Shown one piece after another: positions 22,821-35,309 of a DNA stretch of 64,000 nucleotides. Each line of letters begins with the position of its first letter. Positions within the stretch are counted from its first letter, which is position 1. A program made the position numbers and the translations under genes. This DNA comes from Pseudodesulfovibrio sp. 5S69 (lineage in GTDB: Bacteria > Desulfobacterota > Desulfovibrionia > Desulfovibrionales > Desulfovibrionaceae). The notes beneath the pieces were generated by a model. That model was given only the letters and a program-made list of their open reading frames with translations, did no database searches and was not told where the DNA came from. The stretch spans positions 3,219,501 through 3,283,500 of the forward strand of contig NZ_CP146609.1 in NCBI RefSeq assembly GCF_037094465.1, given 5' to 3'.

Positions 22821-23668
22821 CTACGCCATCCGGGTGGCGACCCAGTCGAGAACCATGGTCGGGTTGACCGGGATCTGGGTGTTCAGGGCGTCCTGGGCCT
22901 GTTCGAGAACCAGGCCGATGCGCCGCAGGTCGGCCGGGCCGTAGGCCTTGGCCATGCCCGCCGAAAGGGGCGTGGAGCAGGCGCCGGACATGGCTTCGCG
23001 CAGCTCGCGCTGCATGCCGACGACCACGTCCATGGCCAGGTTGCGGTCCACCGCGCCGCGCACCTGGGTGCGCTCGAACCAGCCCCGCCCGGTCTGCCAG
23101 AAATGGACCAGGGCCGTGGTCCATTCGGTCACCTCGGGCGGGTTCACGCGCACATCCGGCCAGGACAGGGTGACCACCCAGGAGCGGGAGACCAGGGTCT
23201 CCAGGAGCCGCTCGCGCTGGGGCGCGGCCAGGACGAAGACGTTGCCGGGCCTCGGCTCCTCCAGGGACTTCAGCAGGGCGTTGGCCGCCTCGGTCATGAA
23301 CATCTGGGCCTCGGCGAAGATGGACACGCGGTAGCCGTCGCCGTTGGGCGGCTGGCCCCAGGTGGAGCGCTTCTCGCGCACGGAGTCCACCTTGATCAAC
23401 CCCTCGCGGCCGTCGAAGAACAACAGGTCGTTGAAGGCCAGGTCCGCGATCTGCCTGCACGCCGGGCACTGGCCGCAGGCACGGAACCGGACGCGCAGTT
23501 CAGACGCATGGCCCAATACAGGGCGAGGGCGACGCGGGATTCCGCGTCGCCCCCCTCGATGACGATGGATTGGGGCGGGTCGTGGGCGATGGCGTTGAGC
23601 CGCCGGACCGCGTGCTCCTGCCCAACCAGGGCGGCCAGCGGATCGTCGTGCAGCGTCATGCCCGCCAC
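22821..23668 (-). pseudogene. holB: DNA polymerase III delta prime subunit, interrupted by a frameshift near 23478
   Basis: Two overlapping reading frames together make one HolB-like clamp-loader protein. The first frame (from GTG 23668 or ATG 23659) gives LVGQEHAVRRL and ALYWAMRLNC. The second gives CGQCPACRQIADL, EAQMFMTEAANALLKSLEEP and the SRS motif, and ends at 22821. Adding one C to the CC in GTGCC (plus-strand position about 23478) would restore VPCGQCPAC, completing the zinc-site cysteines expected after LNC. Because holB is normally essential, a sequencing or assembly error is the simplest explanation; a real lesion or programmed frameshift is less likely. It lies between purA and the GNAT gene. 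Confidence 0.8.
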
Positions 23669-23671
23669 TCC

Positions 23672-25045
<1,374 letters not shown>

Positions 25046-25438
25046 CTACTTGCCGTTCTTGGGCGTCAGGGTGAGCAATTTGCCGCGGCGGTCTTTCTTG
25101 TCCGGCCCGGCCCCGTGATCCGCATCCCGGTCGGCGAGGTCTCCGTTCACCGGCCCGGAAGGCTTCTCCGGCGCGGTCAGGGCGGCCAGGTCGATCTCCA
25201 CCGGCCCGTCGCCGGGCTGGCGGGACTGCGCCCAGTTGTAGTTGAAAAGCTGGTTCTTGAGGCGGGTGGACTGGATGAGATTGAACACCAGGACCGATTC
25301 CTCCCACCGTTTGGTGGGCTCGAAATGACGGACCTTTTCCGCGTATTTTTCCCAAAGGCTCATGAGCGAGGCCTCGTCGTAGGCATTGATCTGACGGGCG
25401 AGCTTCAAGAGCGCCTTTTCCATGTAGCTTTCTGACAT
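25046..25438 (-). CDS. Hypothetical protein, Lys/Asp-rich C-terminus
   Basis: I do not recognise this 130-residue protein. The first 75 residues look helical and folded (MEKALLKLARQINAYDEAS, then SVLVFNLIQSTRLKNQLFNY). The last 50 are charged and probably disordered (DLADRDADHGAGPDKKDRRG). No membrane segment or metal motif is seen. AAGGAA precedes ATG 25438; an upstream in-frame start would lack a ribosome binding site. It sits between purA and the chemotaxis receptor, separated from the latter by a terminator. Confidence 0.6.
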   Translation of the reverse strand: MSESYMEKALLKLARQINAYDEASLMSLWEKYAEKVRHFEPTKRWEESVLVFNLIQSTRLKNQLFNYNWAQSRQPGDGPVEIDLAALTAPEKPSGPVNGDLADRDADHGAGPDKKDRRGKLLTLTPKNGK

Positions 25439-25535
25439 CGGTGTTCCTTGATTGATGAAAAAACGCACGCCGGGATTCTTTGCATAGCAAATATTGAGCG
25501 CCCCCGCCAAGGCAAAATCGCGGTCCGTCCCGGAC

Positions 25536-25565
25536 AAAAAAGGCCGCCCGGAAAACCGGGCGGCC
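25536..25565 (-). terminator. Rho-independent terminator of the chemotaxis receptor gene
   Basis: GGCCGCCCGG and CCGGGCGGCC form a 10-bp stem with an AAAA loop; on the minus strand six T residues follow. Confidence 0.9.
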
Positions 25566-25593
25566 GTATCGTTCGCCTGGGGCGTCGTTACCG

Positions 25594-27264
25594 TCAGAAG
25601 CGTTCGAAGTCGCCGTCGTCCATGTCGCCCATTTCCAGGTCCATCCCGCCGGACGGAGGCCCGGCCACCGGCTTGAGCGCGCCCCCGCCGATCGCCTTGG
25701 CCTTGGGCTTGGACACCTTGACCTTGTTGGCGGCCGGGACATAGGCCCTCCCGCCGAGCTTGAAGAAGCTGACGATCTTCTGCAACTGCACGGCCTGGGA
25801 CGAGAGTTCCTCCGCCGTGGAGGCCACTTCCTCGGAAGCGGCCGCGTTCTGCTGGATGACCTTGTCCATGTCCTGGATGGCCGCGTTGACCTGGGAGCCG
25901 CCCGCGTTCTGCTCGTTGGTGGCGGCGGATATCTCCTGGACCAGCTCGGCCGTCTTCTGGATGTCCGGCACGATCTGGGCCAGCAGGGTCCCGGCCTCTT
26001 CGGCCACCTCGACGCTGGACGAAGACAATTCGCTGATCTCGGCCGCGGACGCGCCGCTGCGTTCGGCCAGCTTGCGGACCTCGGCGGCGACCACGGCAAA
26101 GCCCTTGCCGTGCTCGCCGGCGCGGGCCGCCTCGATGGCCGCGTTGAGCGCCAGCAGGTTGGTCTGGCGGGCGATCTCCTCAATGATCGAGATCTTCTCG
26201 GCTATCTGCTTCATGGCCCCCACGGTCTTGGTCACGGCCTTGCCGCCGGACTCGGTGTCGCGGGCCGCCTTGTTGGTCATGGTGTTGGTGGTCTGGGCGT
26301 TCTCCGCGTTCTGGCCGATGGACGAGGTCATCTCCTCCATGGCGGCCGAGACCTCCTCCACGGCCGAGGCCTGCTCGGTGGCGCCGTGGGACAGGTCGAT
26401 GGCCGAGGAGGCCAGCTCCTCGCTGCCCGAGGTGACCTGTTCCGAGGCCAGGCTGACCTCGGAGACCACGTTGCGCAGGGCCTGCAGCATGTTGGACATG
26501 GCCTCGGTCAACTGGCCGACCTCGTCCCTGCTCCGGGACACGATGTCCACGGTCAGGTCGCCCTCGGCCATGGCGTTGGACACGGCCACGGCCTCGCGCA
26601 AAGGCCGGATGATGCCGCGCAGCACCCAGAAGACAATGAGGATCATGAGTCCCATGCCGACCACGGTGGGAATGAGAATCTGCCAGCGCAGGGAGGAGAC
26701 CTGGGCTTGCACGTCATCCACGTAGATGCCCGAGCCCACGACCCAGCCCCAGGGCTTGTACAACTTGACGAAGGAGACCTTGGGCACGGGCTGGTCCGAG
26801 CCGGGCTTGGGCCACATGTAGTTGACGAATCCCTGGTCCTTGGTCTTGGCCACCTTGACCATTTCCTGGAATATATAGACGCCGTGGGGATCCTTCATGT
26901 CCGTCAGGTCCTTGCCGTTGAGTTCCGGCTTGACCCCGTGGACCACGATGACCTGGTGGAGGTCGTTGACCCAGAAATATTCCCCGCCCTTGTAGCGCAG
27001 GGTCGCGAGTTCCGCCTTGGCGGCCTCCTGCGCCGCCTCCGTGGTCATGCTCCCGGCTCCGGCCTTGGCGGCCCAGGACTCGATCACCCCGTAGGCCACC
27101 TCGACCACGCTCTGGGTGGCCACGCGCTTTTCCTGCATGAGGGAATTACCTACGACAGGCAGGAAGTATCCGAGCAGACCGGCCAGAATCAGGACAACGA
27201 TGGCCAGGAAAAAACTGAGGATCTTGGTCTGCAGACCCCAGTCCTTGAAGTTGAATGCATGCAT
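25594..27264 (-). CDS. Methyl-accepting chemotaxis protein with Cache sensor
   Basis: The 556-residue transducer has an N-terminal membrane helix (about 11-31, [20 protein letters not shown]), a periplasmic single-Cache domain ([34 protein letters not shown]), a second membrane helix (about 188-208), a HAMP linker, and the cytoplasmic signalling domain. The hairpin tip is [20 protein letters not shown] with [20 protein letters not shown]. Such receptors steer flagellar motors through CheA and CheW. Cache domains often bind small organic acids; the ligand is not evident. It has its own terminator and is divergent from the purH gene. Confidence 0.95.
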   Translation of the reverse strand: MHAFNFKDWGLQTKILSFFLAIVVLILAGLLGYFLPVVGNSLMQEKRVATQSVVEVAYGVIESWAAKAGAGSMTTEAAQEAAKAELATLRYKGGEYFWVNDLHQVIVVHGVKPELNGKDLTDMKDPHGVYIFQEMVKVAKTKDQGFVNYMWPKPGSDQPVPKVSFVKLYKPWGWVVGSGIYVDDVQAQVSSLRWQILIPTVVGMGLMILIVFWVLRGIIRPLREAVAVSNAMAEGDLTVDIVSRSRDEVGQLTEAMSNMLQALRNVVSEVSLASEQVTSGSEELASSAIDLSHGATEQASAVEEVSAAMEEMTSSIGQNAENAQTTNTMTNKAARDTESGGKAVTKTVGAMKQIAEKISIIEEIARQTNLLALNAAIEAARAGEHGKGFAVVAAEVRKLAERSGASAAEISELSSSSVEVAEEAGTLLAQIVPDIQKTAELVQEISAATNEQNAGGSQVNAAIQDMDKVIQQNAAASEEVASTAEELSSQAVQLQKIVSFFKLGGRAYVPAANKVKVSKPKAKAIGGGALKPVAGPPSGGMDLEMGDMDDGDFERF

Positions 27265-27506
27265 AATTCCTCCCGTACGCTGGAAATTTCAAATGCAACC
27301 GCAACAGCGGGCGGCGAACCCGATTCCTTCTGAGAGGTTCCACCTGATCCAACAATACGCCGGAATCGCGTTAGAACAATTATTATTCATCGGATATTTC
27401 AAACGAATGCTTGAATACCGGGCCGGGCCGGGCCCCAATCATTGCCCGCCTGTGGAAGGTGTGTTATGACCGCCACCTCACACGGCAACAACACGGAGTC
27501 CAAGCG

Positions 27507-28781
<1,275 letters not shown>

Positions 28782-28803
28782 TCCGGGACGAACGAAGGAA
28801 AGT

Positions 28804-28838
28804 GGGCTTCGCCGGGCAGGAGTTCGGCGAGCCCTTTT
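28804..28838 (+). terminator. Terminator of the AICAR formyltransferase gene
   Basis: GGGC-TT-CGCCG and CGGCG-A-GCCC pair with a small internal loop, followed by TTTTATTT. It overlaps the stop codon of the convergent SemiSWEET gene. Confidence 0.7.
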
Positions 28839-29133
28839 ATTTGGAACGGCGGCCGCTCCCCTTGCGGGGGGACTTGTCGTAGACGAGTTTCATGACCAGA
28901 ATGGACGCGGCCAGGACCAGCGTGACGGCGTTGGCCAGGGTCACGGCCAGGGAACCGATACGGATGCCGTAGACCAGCCAGAGCACGACCCCCAGGGTGA
29001 ACAGCAGGTACATGCGCAGGGACAGGTCCGCCACGGAGCGGGTCCGCCAGGTGTGCAGGACCTGCGGAAAAAACGCCGCCGTGGTGCAGCAACCGGCCGC
29101 AAGGCCGATGAGTTCCAGAAAATCCATCTGCAT
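28837..29133 (-). CDS. SemiSWEET-type transporter (PQ-loop, three helices)
   Basis: The 98-residue protein has three membrane helices and the diagnostic Pro23-Gln24 in FFPQVLHTWRTRSVADLS, with LLFTLGVVLWLVYGIRIGS as the second helix. SemiSWEETs dimerise to form a sugar-permeable channel. The C-terminal tail is very basic (KSPRKGSGRRSK). ATG 29133 follows GGAGATGC; an internal ATG two codons later is possible. It is convergent with the purH gene and divergent from the ribonuclease gene. Confidence 0.85.
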   Translation of the reverse strand: MQMDFLELIGLAAGCCTTAAFFPQVLHTWRTRSVADLSLRMYLLFTLGVVLWLVYGIRIGSLAVTLANAVTLVLAASILVMKLVYDKSPRKGSGRRSK

Positions 29134-29220
29134 GCATCTCCCATACGCGCACGGACTTACACTGACAACCGTTTCATGCTAACCGAACCCTTAGCGCAAC
29201 GAAAAAGAATCGACTGATAC

Positions 29221-31275
29221 ATGGCTAAAACAACCCCGCTCGGCCCCACGGTCCGCCCCGGAACGGTGGTGGAATTCATGCACGGCGACCAGCCGCAGCT
29301 CGCCTGGGTGCTTGAGGAATCGTCCGGCAAGCTCCGCCTGCTGACCATCAACAAGCGCGAGATGAAGCTGCCCGCCGCCCGGCTGCTGCCGTGGCACGGC
29401 CCGGTGCTGTCCGCCGACGCCTCGCGACAGGACATCCAGAACATCCTCAACGAACGCCAGGAAGCGCGCGGCGAAATCCAGGCCGGACTGGACGTCATGG
29501 AACTTTGGGAACTGTCCCAGGGCGAGGTGGAATCCGCGCCCCTGAACTGGTTCGCCGACCTGCTCTGGGAGGAGTGGGACGAGGACCGGCTGGCCGCGCT
29601 GGGCCGGGCCATGCTCCAGGCCAAGACCCACTTCAAGTTCCGCCCGCCGGTCTTCGAAATATGGCCGGCCGAAAAGGTCGAGCAAAAGCTCCGGCAACAG
29701 GCCGAGGAAAAGGAGCGGGAGGCCATCACCAGTGCCGGCCAGATCCTGCTCAAGGACCTCTGGGACGCCCACAATCAGGGACGCAAGCCGCGCCTGCCCG
29801 ATCTGGACCCGGAACTGGCCGACGGGCTGGAGCGCATTCTCAAGGGCAAGGTCGGCGAGACCCTGGACGAAACCGACCGCAAGATATGGACGGCCATCTC
29901 CAAGGGGCTGCCCGACGTTCCGCACCTGGCCCTGCTCCTGGCCCAGGCCTGGGGGGTGTTGCCGGCCCACCACAACTACCGCCTGGATGAGGCCGAATAC
30001 GCCTGGGACGACGCATGGTCCCAATCCTTTTCCAGTGAAATAAAAGAGATAGAAAAGGGCTTTTCCAATCAGGCTCAGACGCCGGAGATCGAGGATGCGG
30101 TTTCCATAGACGCCAGCACCACCCGGGACATCGACGACGCCTTCCGCATCGAAAAACACGGCACGGGGTATCGGCTCTCCATCGTCCTGGCCCGGCCCGA
30201 GGCCCACTGGACCTTCGGATCGGCCCTGGACAAGGCGGTCCTGCACCGGGCCACCAGCCTGTACCTGCCCGAGGGCACCAGCCACATGATGCCCGAGCGG
30301 CTCGGCACCGGGCTGTACTCCCTGCTTGCCGGGGAGGCGCGCCCGGCCCTGGTCACGGACTTTTTCCTGGCGGCCGACGGCGCCCTGGAGAAGGTCGAAC
30401 CGCGCACGGCCTGGGTCCGGGTCAAGGCCAACACCACCTACGAGGACGCGGACCGGGCCATCCGGGAGCGGAGCGACGAATCCCTGATGCTGGCCCACGA
30501 CCTGGCCACCCACCTCCTGGAACGGCGGCTGGCCTCGGGCGCCTGCGTCATCCGCAAGCCCGAGCCCGTCGTCACCCTCACCGGGAGCGGCGCGCAGACA
30601 TCGGTCAACATAGATCTGAAGACGCCCAGCCCGCTCTCGGAGCTGATCATCAGCGAATTCATGATCCTGGCCAACTCGGGTCTGGCCCTGTGGGCGCGGG
30701 ACAACGGCGTGCCCCTGCTCCACCGCACCCAGGACATCGCCCTGCCCCAGGAGGCCGCCGGCATTTTCACCGAGCCTGCCGAGATCCTGCGCTCGGTCAA
30801 ATTGCTCCTGCCCCCGACCCTGGAGACCGCGCCCAAGCGGCACGCGGCCCTGGGCGTTTCGGCCTACGCGCCCATCACCTCGCCGCTTCGGCGCTACACC
30901 GATTTCATCAACATGGCCCAGGTCTGCGCCTTCCTGGCATCGGGCGAGCCGAGGCTCGACCGCGATGAGCTGGACCAGCTCATCACCCACCTGAACATGC
31001 GCATCCAGGCGGTCGGTGCGGTGCAGCGGTTCCGGCCCCGGTACTGGAAGCTGGTCTATCTCGCCAAGCGGCGGCGCGAGTTCCAGCCCGCCGTGCTGGT
31101 GGACGAGGCCGGGCCCATGGCCACCCTGGCCATGCCCCACCTCCAGGTCAACGTGCGCGCCCCCAAAAAAATGCTCGGCGACAAGCTCTATCCGGGCCAG
31201 CGCTTCCAGATCAACTTCTCGCGTATCGACCCGCTGACCAACGAAATACGCCTCGGCGAAGCCCTGGAAGAATAA
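29221..31275 (+). CDS. RNB domain ribonuclease (RNase II/R family)
   Basis: The 684-residue protein is an exoribonuclease of the RNase II/R superfamily. The catalytic RNB domain starts near residue 290 with EDAVSIDASTTRDIDDAF, whose aspartates bind Mg2+. The family-defining SPLRRYTDFINMAQ lies near residue 557. The N-terminal 280 residues do not show a clear cold-shock domain and are partly coiled (EKVEQKLRQQAEEKEREAI). The C-terminus has a short S1-like region (YPGQRFQINFSRIDPLTNEIRL). It is a shorter and less canonical layout than RNase R. It is followed by plsY after 70 bp. Confidence 0.85.
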   Translation: MAKTTPLGPTVRPGTVVEFMHGDQPQLAWVLEESSGKLRLLTINKREMKLPAARLLPWHGPVLSADASRQDIQNILNERQEARGEIQAGLDVMELWELSQGEVESAPLNWFADLLWEEWDEDRLAALGRAMLQAKTHFKFRPPVFEIWPAEKVEQKLRQQAEEKEREAITSAGQILLKDLWDAHNQGRKPRLPDLDPELADGLERILKGKVGETLDETDRKIWTAISKGLPDVPHLALLLAQAWGVLPAHHNYRLDEAEYAWDDAWSQSFSSEIKEIEKGFSNQAQTPEIEDAVSIDASTTRDIDDAFRIEKHGTGYRLSIVLARPEAHWTFGSALDKAVLHRATSLYLPEGTSHMMPERLGTGLYSLLAGEARPALVTDFFLAADGALEKVEPRTAWVRVKANTTYEDADRAIRERSDESLMLAHDLATHLLERRLASGACVIRKPEPVVTLTGSGAQTSVNIDLKTPSPLSELIISEFMILANSGLALWARDNGVPLLHRTQDIALPQEAAGIFTEPAEILRSVKLLLPPTLETAPKRHAALGVSAYAPITSPLRRYTDFINMAQVCAFLASGEPRLDRDELDQLITHLNMRIQAVGAVQRFRPRYWKLVYLAKRRREFQPAVLVDEAGPMATLAMPHLQVNVRAPKKMLGDKLYPGQRFQINFSRIDPLTNEIRLGEALEE

Positions 31276-31345
31276 GCGTACTTTTCAACATGCCGCAAAA
31301 TCTGTAGTATCACGCAGCAATCGCGATTTATCAGGAGAAATCACA

Positions 31346-31933
31346 ATGAGTTTCATTTTCTGGGCCCTGCTCGCCTATGTCCTCGGCTCCATCCCCTTCG
31401 GGCTGGTCATCGCCAAATCCGCATGCGGCATCGACCCGAGGAAGGACGGCAGCAGGAACACCGGCGCCACCAACGTGGCCCGGCTGTGCGGCATGAAGTA
31501 CGGCATCGCCACCCTGGTCTGCGACGTGCTCAAAGGCCTGCTGCCCGTGATCTTCGCCGCCTCCTGGCTCGAATCCCCTTTCGCCCTGTCCCTGGTCGCC
31601 CTGGCGGCCATCCTGGGCCACGTCTTTTCCTGCTTCATGGGCTTCAAGGGCGGCAAGGCCGTGGCCACCACCGTGGGCGCGTTCCTGGGGCTGGCCTTCT
31701 GGCCCGCGCTGATCTGCATCATCCTGTGCCTGCTCATGGTCTGGCTCACCGGGCACGTGTCCATGGGCTCCCTGACCTTCGCCCTGTCCCTGCCGGTGCT
31801 CATGCTCCTGTCCGGCAACTTCGCCTTCATCCCCGTGGCCGTCGTGGTCATGCTCGTCCTGTTCTGGCGGCACAAGGAGAACATCCGTCGCCTGGCACGC
31901 GGCGAGGAAAACCCCTGGCTCAAAAAGGACTAG
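31346..31933 (+). CDS. plsY: Glycerol-3-phosphate acyltransferase PlsY
   Basis: PlsY transfers an acyl group from acyl phosphate to glycerol 3-phosphate, the first step of phospholipid synthesis, at the inner membrane. The 195-residue protein has about five helices and the three family motifs: YVLGSIPFGLVIAK with GSRNTGATNVAR, GHVFSCFMGFKGGKAVATT, and VMLVLFWRHKENIRRL near the C-terminus. AGGAGAAATCACA precedes the ATG. The following transporter gene starts 4 nt after the stop, so the two are co-transcribed. Confidence 0.95.
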   Translation: MSFIFWALLAYVLGSIPFGLVIAKSACGIDPRKDGSRNTGATNVARLCGMKYGIATLVCDVLKGLLPVIFAASWLESPFALSLVALAAILGHVFSCFMGFKGGKAVATTVGAFLGLAFWPALICIILCLLMVWLTGHVSMGSLTFALSLPVLMLLSGNFAFIPVAVVVMLVLFWRHKENIRRLARGEENPWLKKD

Positions 31934-31937
31934 TCCC

Positions 31938-32909
31938 GTGCAGAAGGCCTCCCCCAAGCGCTACGCCGTCTACTCCATCGGGGCGTCCATCCTGACCCTG
32001 GTGCTGAAGTTCGGCGCCTGGGGGATGACCGGCTCGGTCGGCCTGCTCTCCGACGCCACCGAATCCCTGGTCAACCTGACCGCGGGCGTGCTCGCCCTGA
32101 CCGCCATCACCATCGCCCTGCGCCCGGCCGACGCGGACCATGCGTACGGCCACGGCAAGGCCGAATACTTTTCGAGCGGTATCGAGGGCGTACTGATCAT
32201 CGTAGCCGCCTTCGGCATCGGCTACGCGGCCATCGACCGCTTCCTCTCGCCCCAGGAACTGCATCACCTCGGCCCCGGCCTGCTCCTGGCGCTGGTCTCC
32301 TCGGTGATCAACTTCCTGGTCGCCCGGATCATGCTCCGTGCGGCCGACCGGTTCGACTCCATCACGCTCGAGGCCGACGCCAAACACCTGCTTACCGACG
32401 TCTGGACCTCGGTGGGACTGGTGGCCGGGCTGGCCGTGATCATCGTCATGCCCCAGTGGAAGCTCCTGGACCCGATCATCGCCGTGATCATGGCCGTGAA
32501 CATCGTCTTCACCGGGGTCGGGCTGCTCAAGCGGTCCGTGGGCGGGCTCATGGATGACTCCCTGCCCGAAGACGAACTGCAACTCATCGCCAACGCCATT
32601 CACAGCTACACGGGCACGGAATCGTCCTTCCACGGCCTGCGCACTCGCAAGTCCGGGCCCAAGCGATTCATCGACTTTCATCTGGTGGTGCCCGGTTCCA
32701 TGACCGTGCACGATTCCCATGAGCTCTGTGAACTCATCGAAGAACTCATCCACTCCAAGTTGCCACGCGCCGAGGTGACCATCCACGTGGAGCCGCTGGA
32801 AAGCGACACTTCCTATGACGGGAAGCATGTGGGCGGAGCCTGCGCGGCCAGTCTTGGCGGAGAATGTCCCATGATATCGCCTCCTCCGACGGACAAATCG
32901 GGCGAGTAG
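31938..32909 (+). CDS. Cation diffusion facilitator (CDF) family metal transporter
   Basis: The 323-residue protein exports divalent metal cations by proton antiport. Six membrane helices are visible. Metal-site residues lie in LLSDATESLVN (Asp39) of helix 2 and AKHLLTDVWTS of helix 5. HAYGHGKAEYFSSG is the usual loop, and a cytoplasmic ferredoxin-like domain contains IDFHLVVPGSMTVHDSHEL. The C-terminal tail has two cysteines (GGACAASLGGECPM). The start is GTG 31938, just after the plsY stop. Metal specificity (Zn, Fe, Cd or other) is not readable with confidence. Confidence 0.9.
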   Translation: MQKASPKRYAVYSIGASILTLVLKFGAWGMTGSVGLLSDATESLVNLTAGVLALTAITIALRPADADHAYGHGKAEYFSSGIEGVLIIVAAFGIGYAAIDRFLSPQELHHLGPGLLLALVSSVINFLVARIMLRAADRFDSITLEADAKHLLTDVWTSVGLVAGLAVIIVMPQWKLLDPIIAVIMAVNIVFTGVGLLKRSVGGLMDDSLPEDELQLIANAIHSYTGTESSFHGLRTRKSGPKRFIDFHLVVPGSMTVHDSHELCELIEELIHSKLPRAEVTIHVEPLESDTSYDGKHVGGACAASLGGECPMISPPPTDKSGE

Positions 32910-32929
32910 ACCCTGCTCCCCCACCTCTT

Positions 32930-32960
32930 TCGAGGTCCATGGGCCCAGGCCCATTCTTTT
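32930..32960 (+). terminator. Probable terminator after the CDF gene
   Basis: ATGGGCC and GGCCCAT form a compact stem followed by TCTTTT. An adjacent ACCTC/GAGGT hairpin precedes it. Confidence 0.5.
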
Positions 32961-33002
32961 GTCACGTCCTTAACCGGCCCTGCGCCGGACATGAGGTTAC
33001 AC

Positions 33003-33572
33003 ATGGATATTCTGCTTCAGATATGGGGCGGGTCTTCGTACCTGCTCAACAAGATATGCTTTTCCCGGGCCGAGCGCAGCGCCACCCCGGAATCCAACAA
33101 AGCCTGGCGGCTGTGGTCATGGGGCATCTTCCTGGCCGGGCTGCCCGCCTGGGTCGCCGTCTTCATCATGGAACACAACTGGATCGCGGCCGCCGTGGAG
33201 GCGGGCGGCGCCCCGGCCATGCTCATCGGCTTCATCATCGCCCTGCACGGCCACGGCCGGGAGCCGAGATGGCTCGACTGCCTGGCCCGTTTCTCGGTGG
33301 TCTTCGGCCTGGCCGCAAGCCTCTATGATTTCGGCGGGATAACGACCCTGACCCAGGTCTTCGAACTGTGCGTGGCCGCGGGTTTCCTGATCGGCACCTA
33401 CCTGTCGGCCAAGAACGACGTGCGGGGCTACTTCGGGTTCATGCTCGGCAACCTGAGCTGCGCGGCCCTGATGGGTAATCAGGGATATTACATCCTCATG
33501 GCCCAGCAGTTGGTCTCGCTAATCTTTGTGGCCGACGCCTATCGCGCCCGCCGCAGGGCGGGCCGAAAGTAA
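33003..33572 (+). CDS. Hypothetical membrane protein
   Basis: I do not recognise this 189-residue protein. It has about five or six hydrophobic segments (SWGIFLAGLPAWVAVFIM; GAPAMLIGFIIALHG; FSVVFGLAASLYDFGG; GFMLGNLSCAALMGN) and ends in a basic ARRRAGRK tail. The overall look, with short helices and small polar loops, recalls small-molecule transporters of the PnuC type, but no signature confirms that. ATG 33003 has GAGG 6 nt upstream and is preferred over ATG 32991. It converges on hflX. Confidence 0.6.
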   Translation: MDILLQIWGGSSYLLNKICFSRAERSATPESNKAWRLWSWGIFLAGLPAWVAVFIMEHNWIAAAVEAGGAPAMLIGFIIALHGHGREPRWLDCLARFSVVFGLAASLYDFGGITTLTQVFELCVAAGFLIGTYLSAKNDVRGYFGFMLGNLSCAALMGNQGYYILMAQQLVSLIFVADAYRARRRAGRK

Positions 33573-33587
33573 TGGGCCGGGAAGGCG

Positions 33588-35231
33588 TCAGGCGCCCTGC
33601 TTCTCCCAGGGGAGGTTGCCGAGGATGGCCTCGACCACCGGCTCCAGGGAGGCCCGGTCCACGGCCACGGCCGGGATGCCTTCGGGGAAGACGCGGGCCA
33701 TGGCTTCGCGCCCTTCCTCGTCGAGCCTGTCCCACTTGTTCAGGACCAGGATGGACGGAATCTCGTTCAGTTCCATTTCTTCGAGGATGGCGCGGACTGC
33801 CTCCACCTGCTCCTCCACCTCCGGGTGGGAGGCATCGCAGACGAGCACCAGCAGGTCGGCGGAGTCCAGCTCCTCCAGGGTGGCCCGGAAGGCCTCCTTG
33901 AGGTCCGGCGGCAACCGGCGGATGAAGCCGACCGTGTCGGTCAGGACCACCTCGCGCTCCTCGGGGAAGCGGATGCGGCGGCTGGTCGGGTCCAGGGTGG
34001 CGAAGAGCTTGTCCTCGGCCAGGACCTTGGAGCTGGTCAGGGTGTTCAACAGCGTGGACTTGCCCGCGTTGGTGTAGCCGACCAGCGAGACGATGGGCAA
34101 CCCTGCCTTGGCGCGGCGCTCGCGGGTCTGGGTGCGATGCCTGCGGACCTGCTTGAGTTCGGCCTTGAGCCGGGTCAGCCGGTCGTTGGCGCGGCGGCGG
34201 TCGATCTCGAGCTTGGTCTCGCCGGGCCCGCGCCCGCCGATGCCGCCCATGAGCCGGGACATGGCCCGGTTCTTCCCCACCAACCGGGGCAGGGTGTACT
34301 TGAGCTGGGCCATCTCCACCTGGAGCTTGCCCGACTTGCTGGTGGCGTGCTGGGCGAAGATGTCCAGGATGAGCTGGGTGCGGTCCAGAATCTTGCGCTC
34401 GGTGACCTCGGCCAGGTTGCGCATCTGGGTGGGCGAAAGTTCCTGATCGAAGATGATGATCGAGGCGTTGGCCTGGAGCGCCCGGACCTCGAGGTCGGCC
34501 AACTTGCCCTTGCCCATGATGAACTTGGGGTTGCGTTTGCGCACCCGCTGAATCATGGTCCCGGCCGCAACCAGCCCGGCGGTGTCGGCCAGTTCGGCCA
34601 GCTCCTCCAGGGAAAGCTCCTGCACCGGGCGCGGGGTCTCGTCCACGCTGACCAAAAGCGCCCGGTCCTCGTCCGAGCCCAGTCCCTGGCCGTCGGCCTG
34701 ACGGCCGAACTCGTCCTCGACGGCCGTGGTGACGGCTCCCAGGTCGTGCTCGAACCGGTCCCAGCGCACGGGCGGGAACAACTCGTAGCTCTTCTCGTCC
34801 GGATTGGGCGGCAGCAGGTGGGCGGCCTCCACGGCCACCGGGAACCCCTCGCGCACGGTCAGGGCGGCCACGGAATCGAGCCGCAGGAAGACCATGTCCA
34901 TAAGGTCCTCCTGGCTCAGGCTCTCCTCGGCCAGGTGGGTGTGCAACAGCCGCAGGCCGCGAAGACGGCCCGAGCTCATGCGCGCCCGCGGCAGCTCCGG
35001 GATGTAGATGGACCGGTTGTCGCCGACCAGGACCATGGCCACCTTGCCCTGGCGGTCGATGAGCAGGCCGAGCTGACGGCCGGTGTCCTCTGAGAGTTCG
35101 GCCAACTCGCGGGCCTGCTCGTTGGTGTAGGCCCCGTCGGTAGGGAACTGACGCTGGTACAGGCGGGATAACCGCTTGATCTGGCTGGGCTTCAACCCTT
35201 GCAGGTTGCCCTTGGGCTTCTGGGCGATGAT
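33588..35231 (-). CDS. hflX: Ribosome-associated GTPase HflX
   Basis: HflX binds the 50S subunit and splits or rescues stalled ribosomes. The N-terminal HflX domain (LLIDRQGKVAMVLVGDNRSI; LRLLHTHLAEESLSQEDLMD) is followed by a GTPase domain with P-loop GYTNAGKSTLLNTL, DTVGFIRRLP and NKWD. The linker GIGGRGPGETKLEIDRRR is diagnostic. The start is a puzzle: the family N-terminus would begin near KPSQIKRLSRLY, and AGGAG lies just before two consecutive ATC codons (35226-35231) with no ATG, GTG or TTG there. I mark the first ATC as the provisional start; in-frame ATG 35306 lacks a ribosome binding site and sits beside a large palindrome. Confidence 0.9.
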   Translation of the reverse strand: MIAQKPKGNLQGLKPSQIKRLSRLYQRQFPTDGAYTNEQARELAELSEDTGRQLGLLIDRQGKVAMVLVGDNRSIYIPELPRARMSSGRLRGLRLLHTHLAEESLSQEDLMDMVFLRLDSVAALTVREGFPVAVEAAHLLPPNPDEKSYELFPPVRWDRFEHDLGAVTTAVEDEFGRQADGQGLGSDEDRALLVSVDETPRPVQELSLEELAELADTAGLVAAGTMIQRVRKRNPKFIMGKGKLADLEVRALQANASIIIFDQELSPTQMRNLAEVTERKILDRTQLILDIFAQHATSKSGKLQVEMAQLKYTLPRLVGKNRAMSRLMGGIGGRGPGETKLEIDRRRANDRLTRLKAELKQVRRHRTQTRERRAKAGLPIVSLVGYTNAGKSTLLNTLTSSKVLAEDKLFATLDPTSRRIRFPEEREVVLTDTVGFIRRLPPDLKEAFRATLEELDSADLLVLVCDASHPEVEEQVEAVRAILEEMELNEIPSILVLNKWDRLDEEGREAMARVFPEGIPAVAVDRASLEPVVEAILGNLPWEKQGA

Positions 35232-35309
35232 GACGCTCCTGGATAAGAGATGCCTGCGGCGGCCCCGAGGCCGATCACCGCAGCCGGTAAGATTCGGAAA
35301 TTCCATTGT

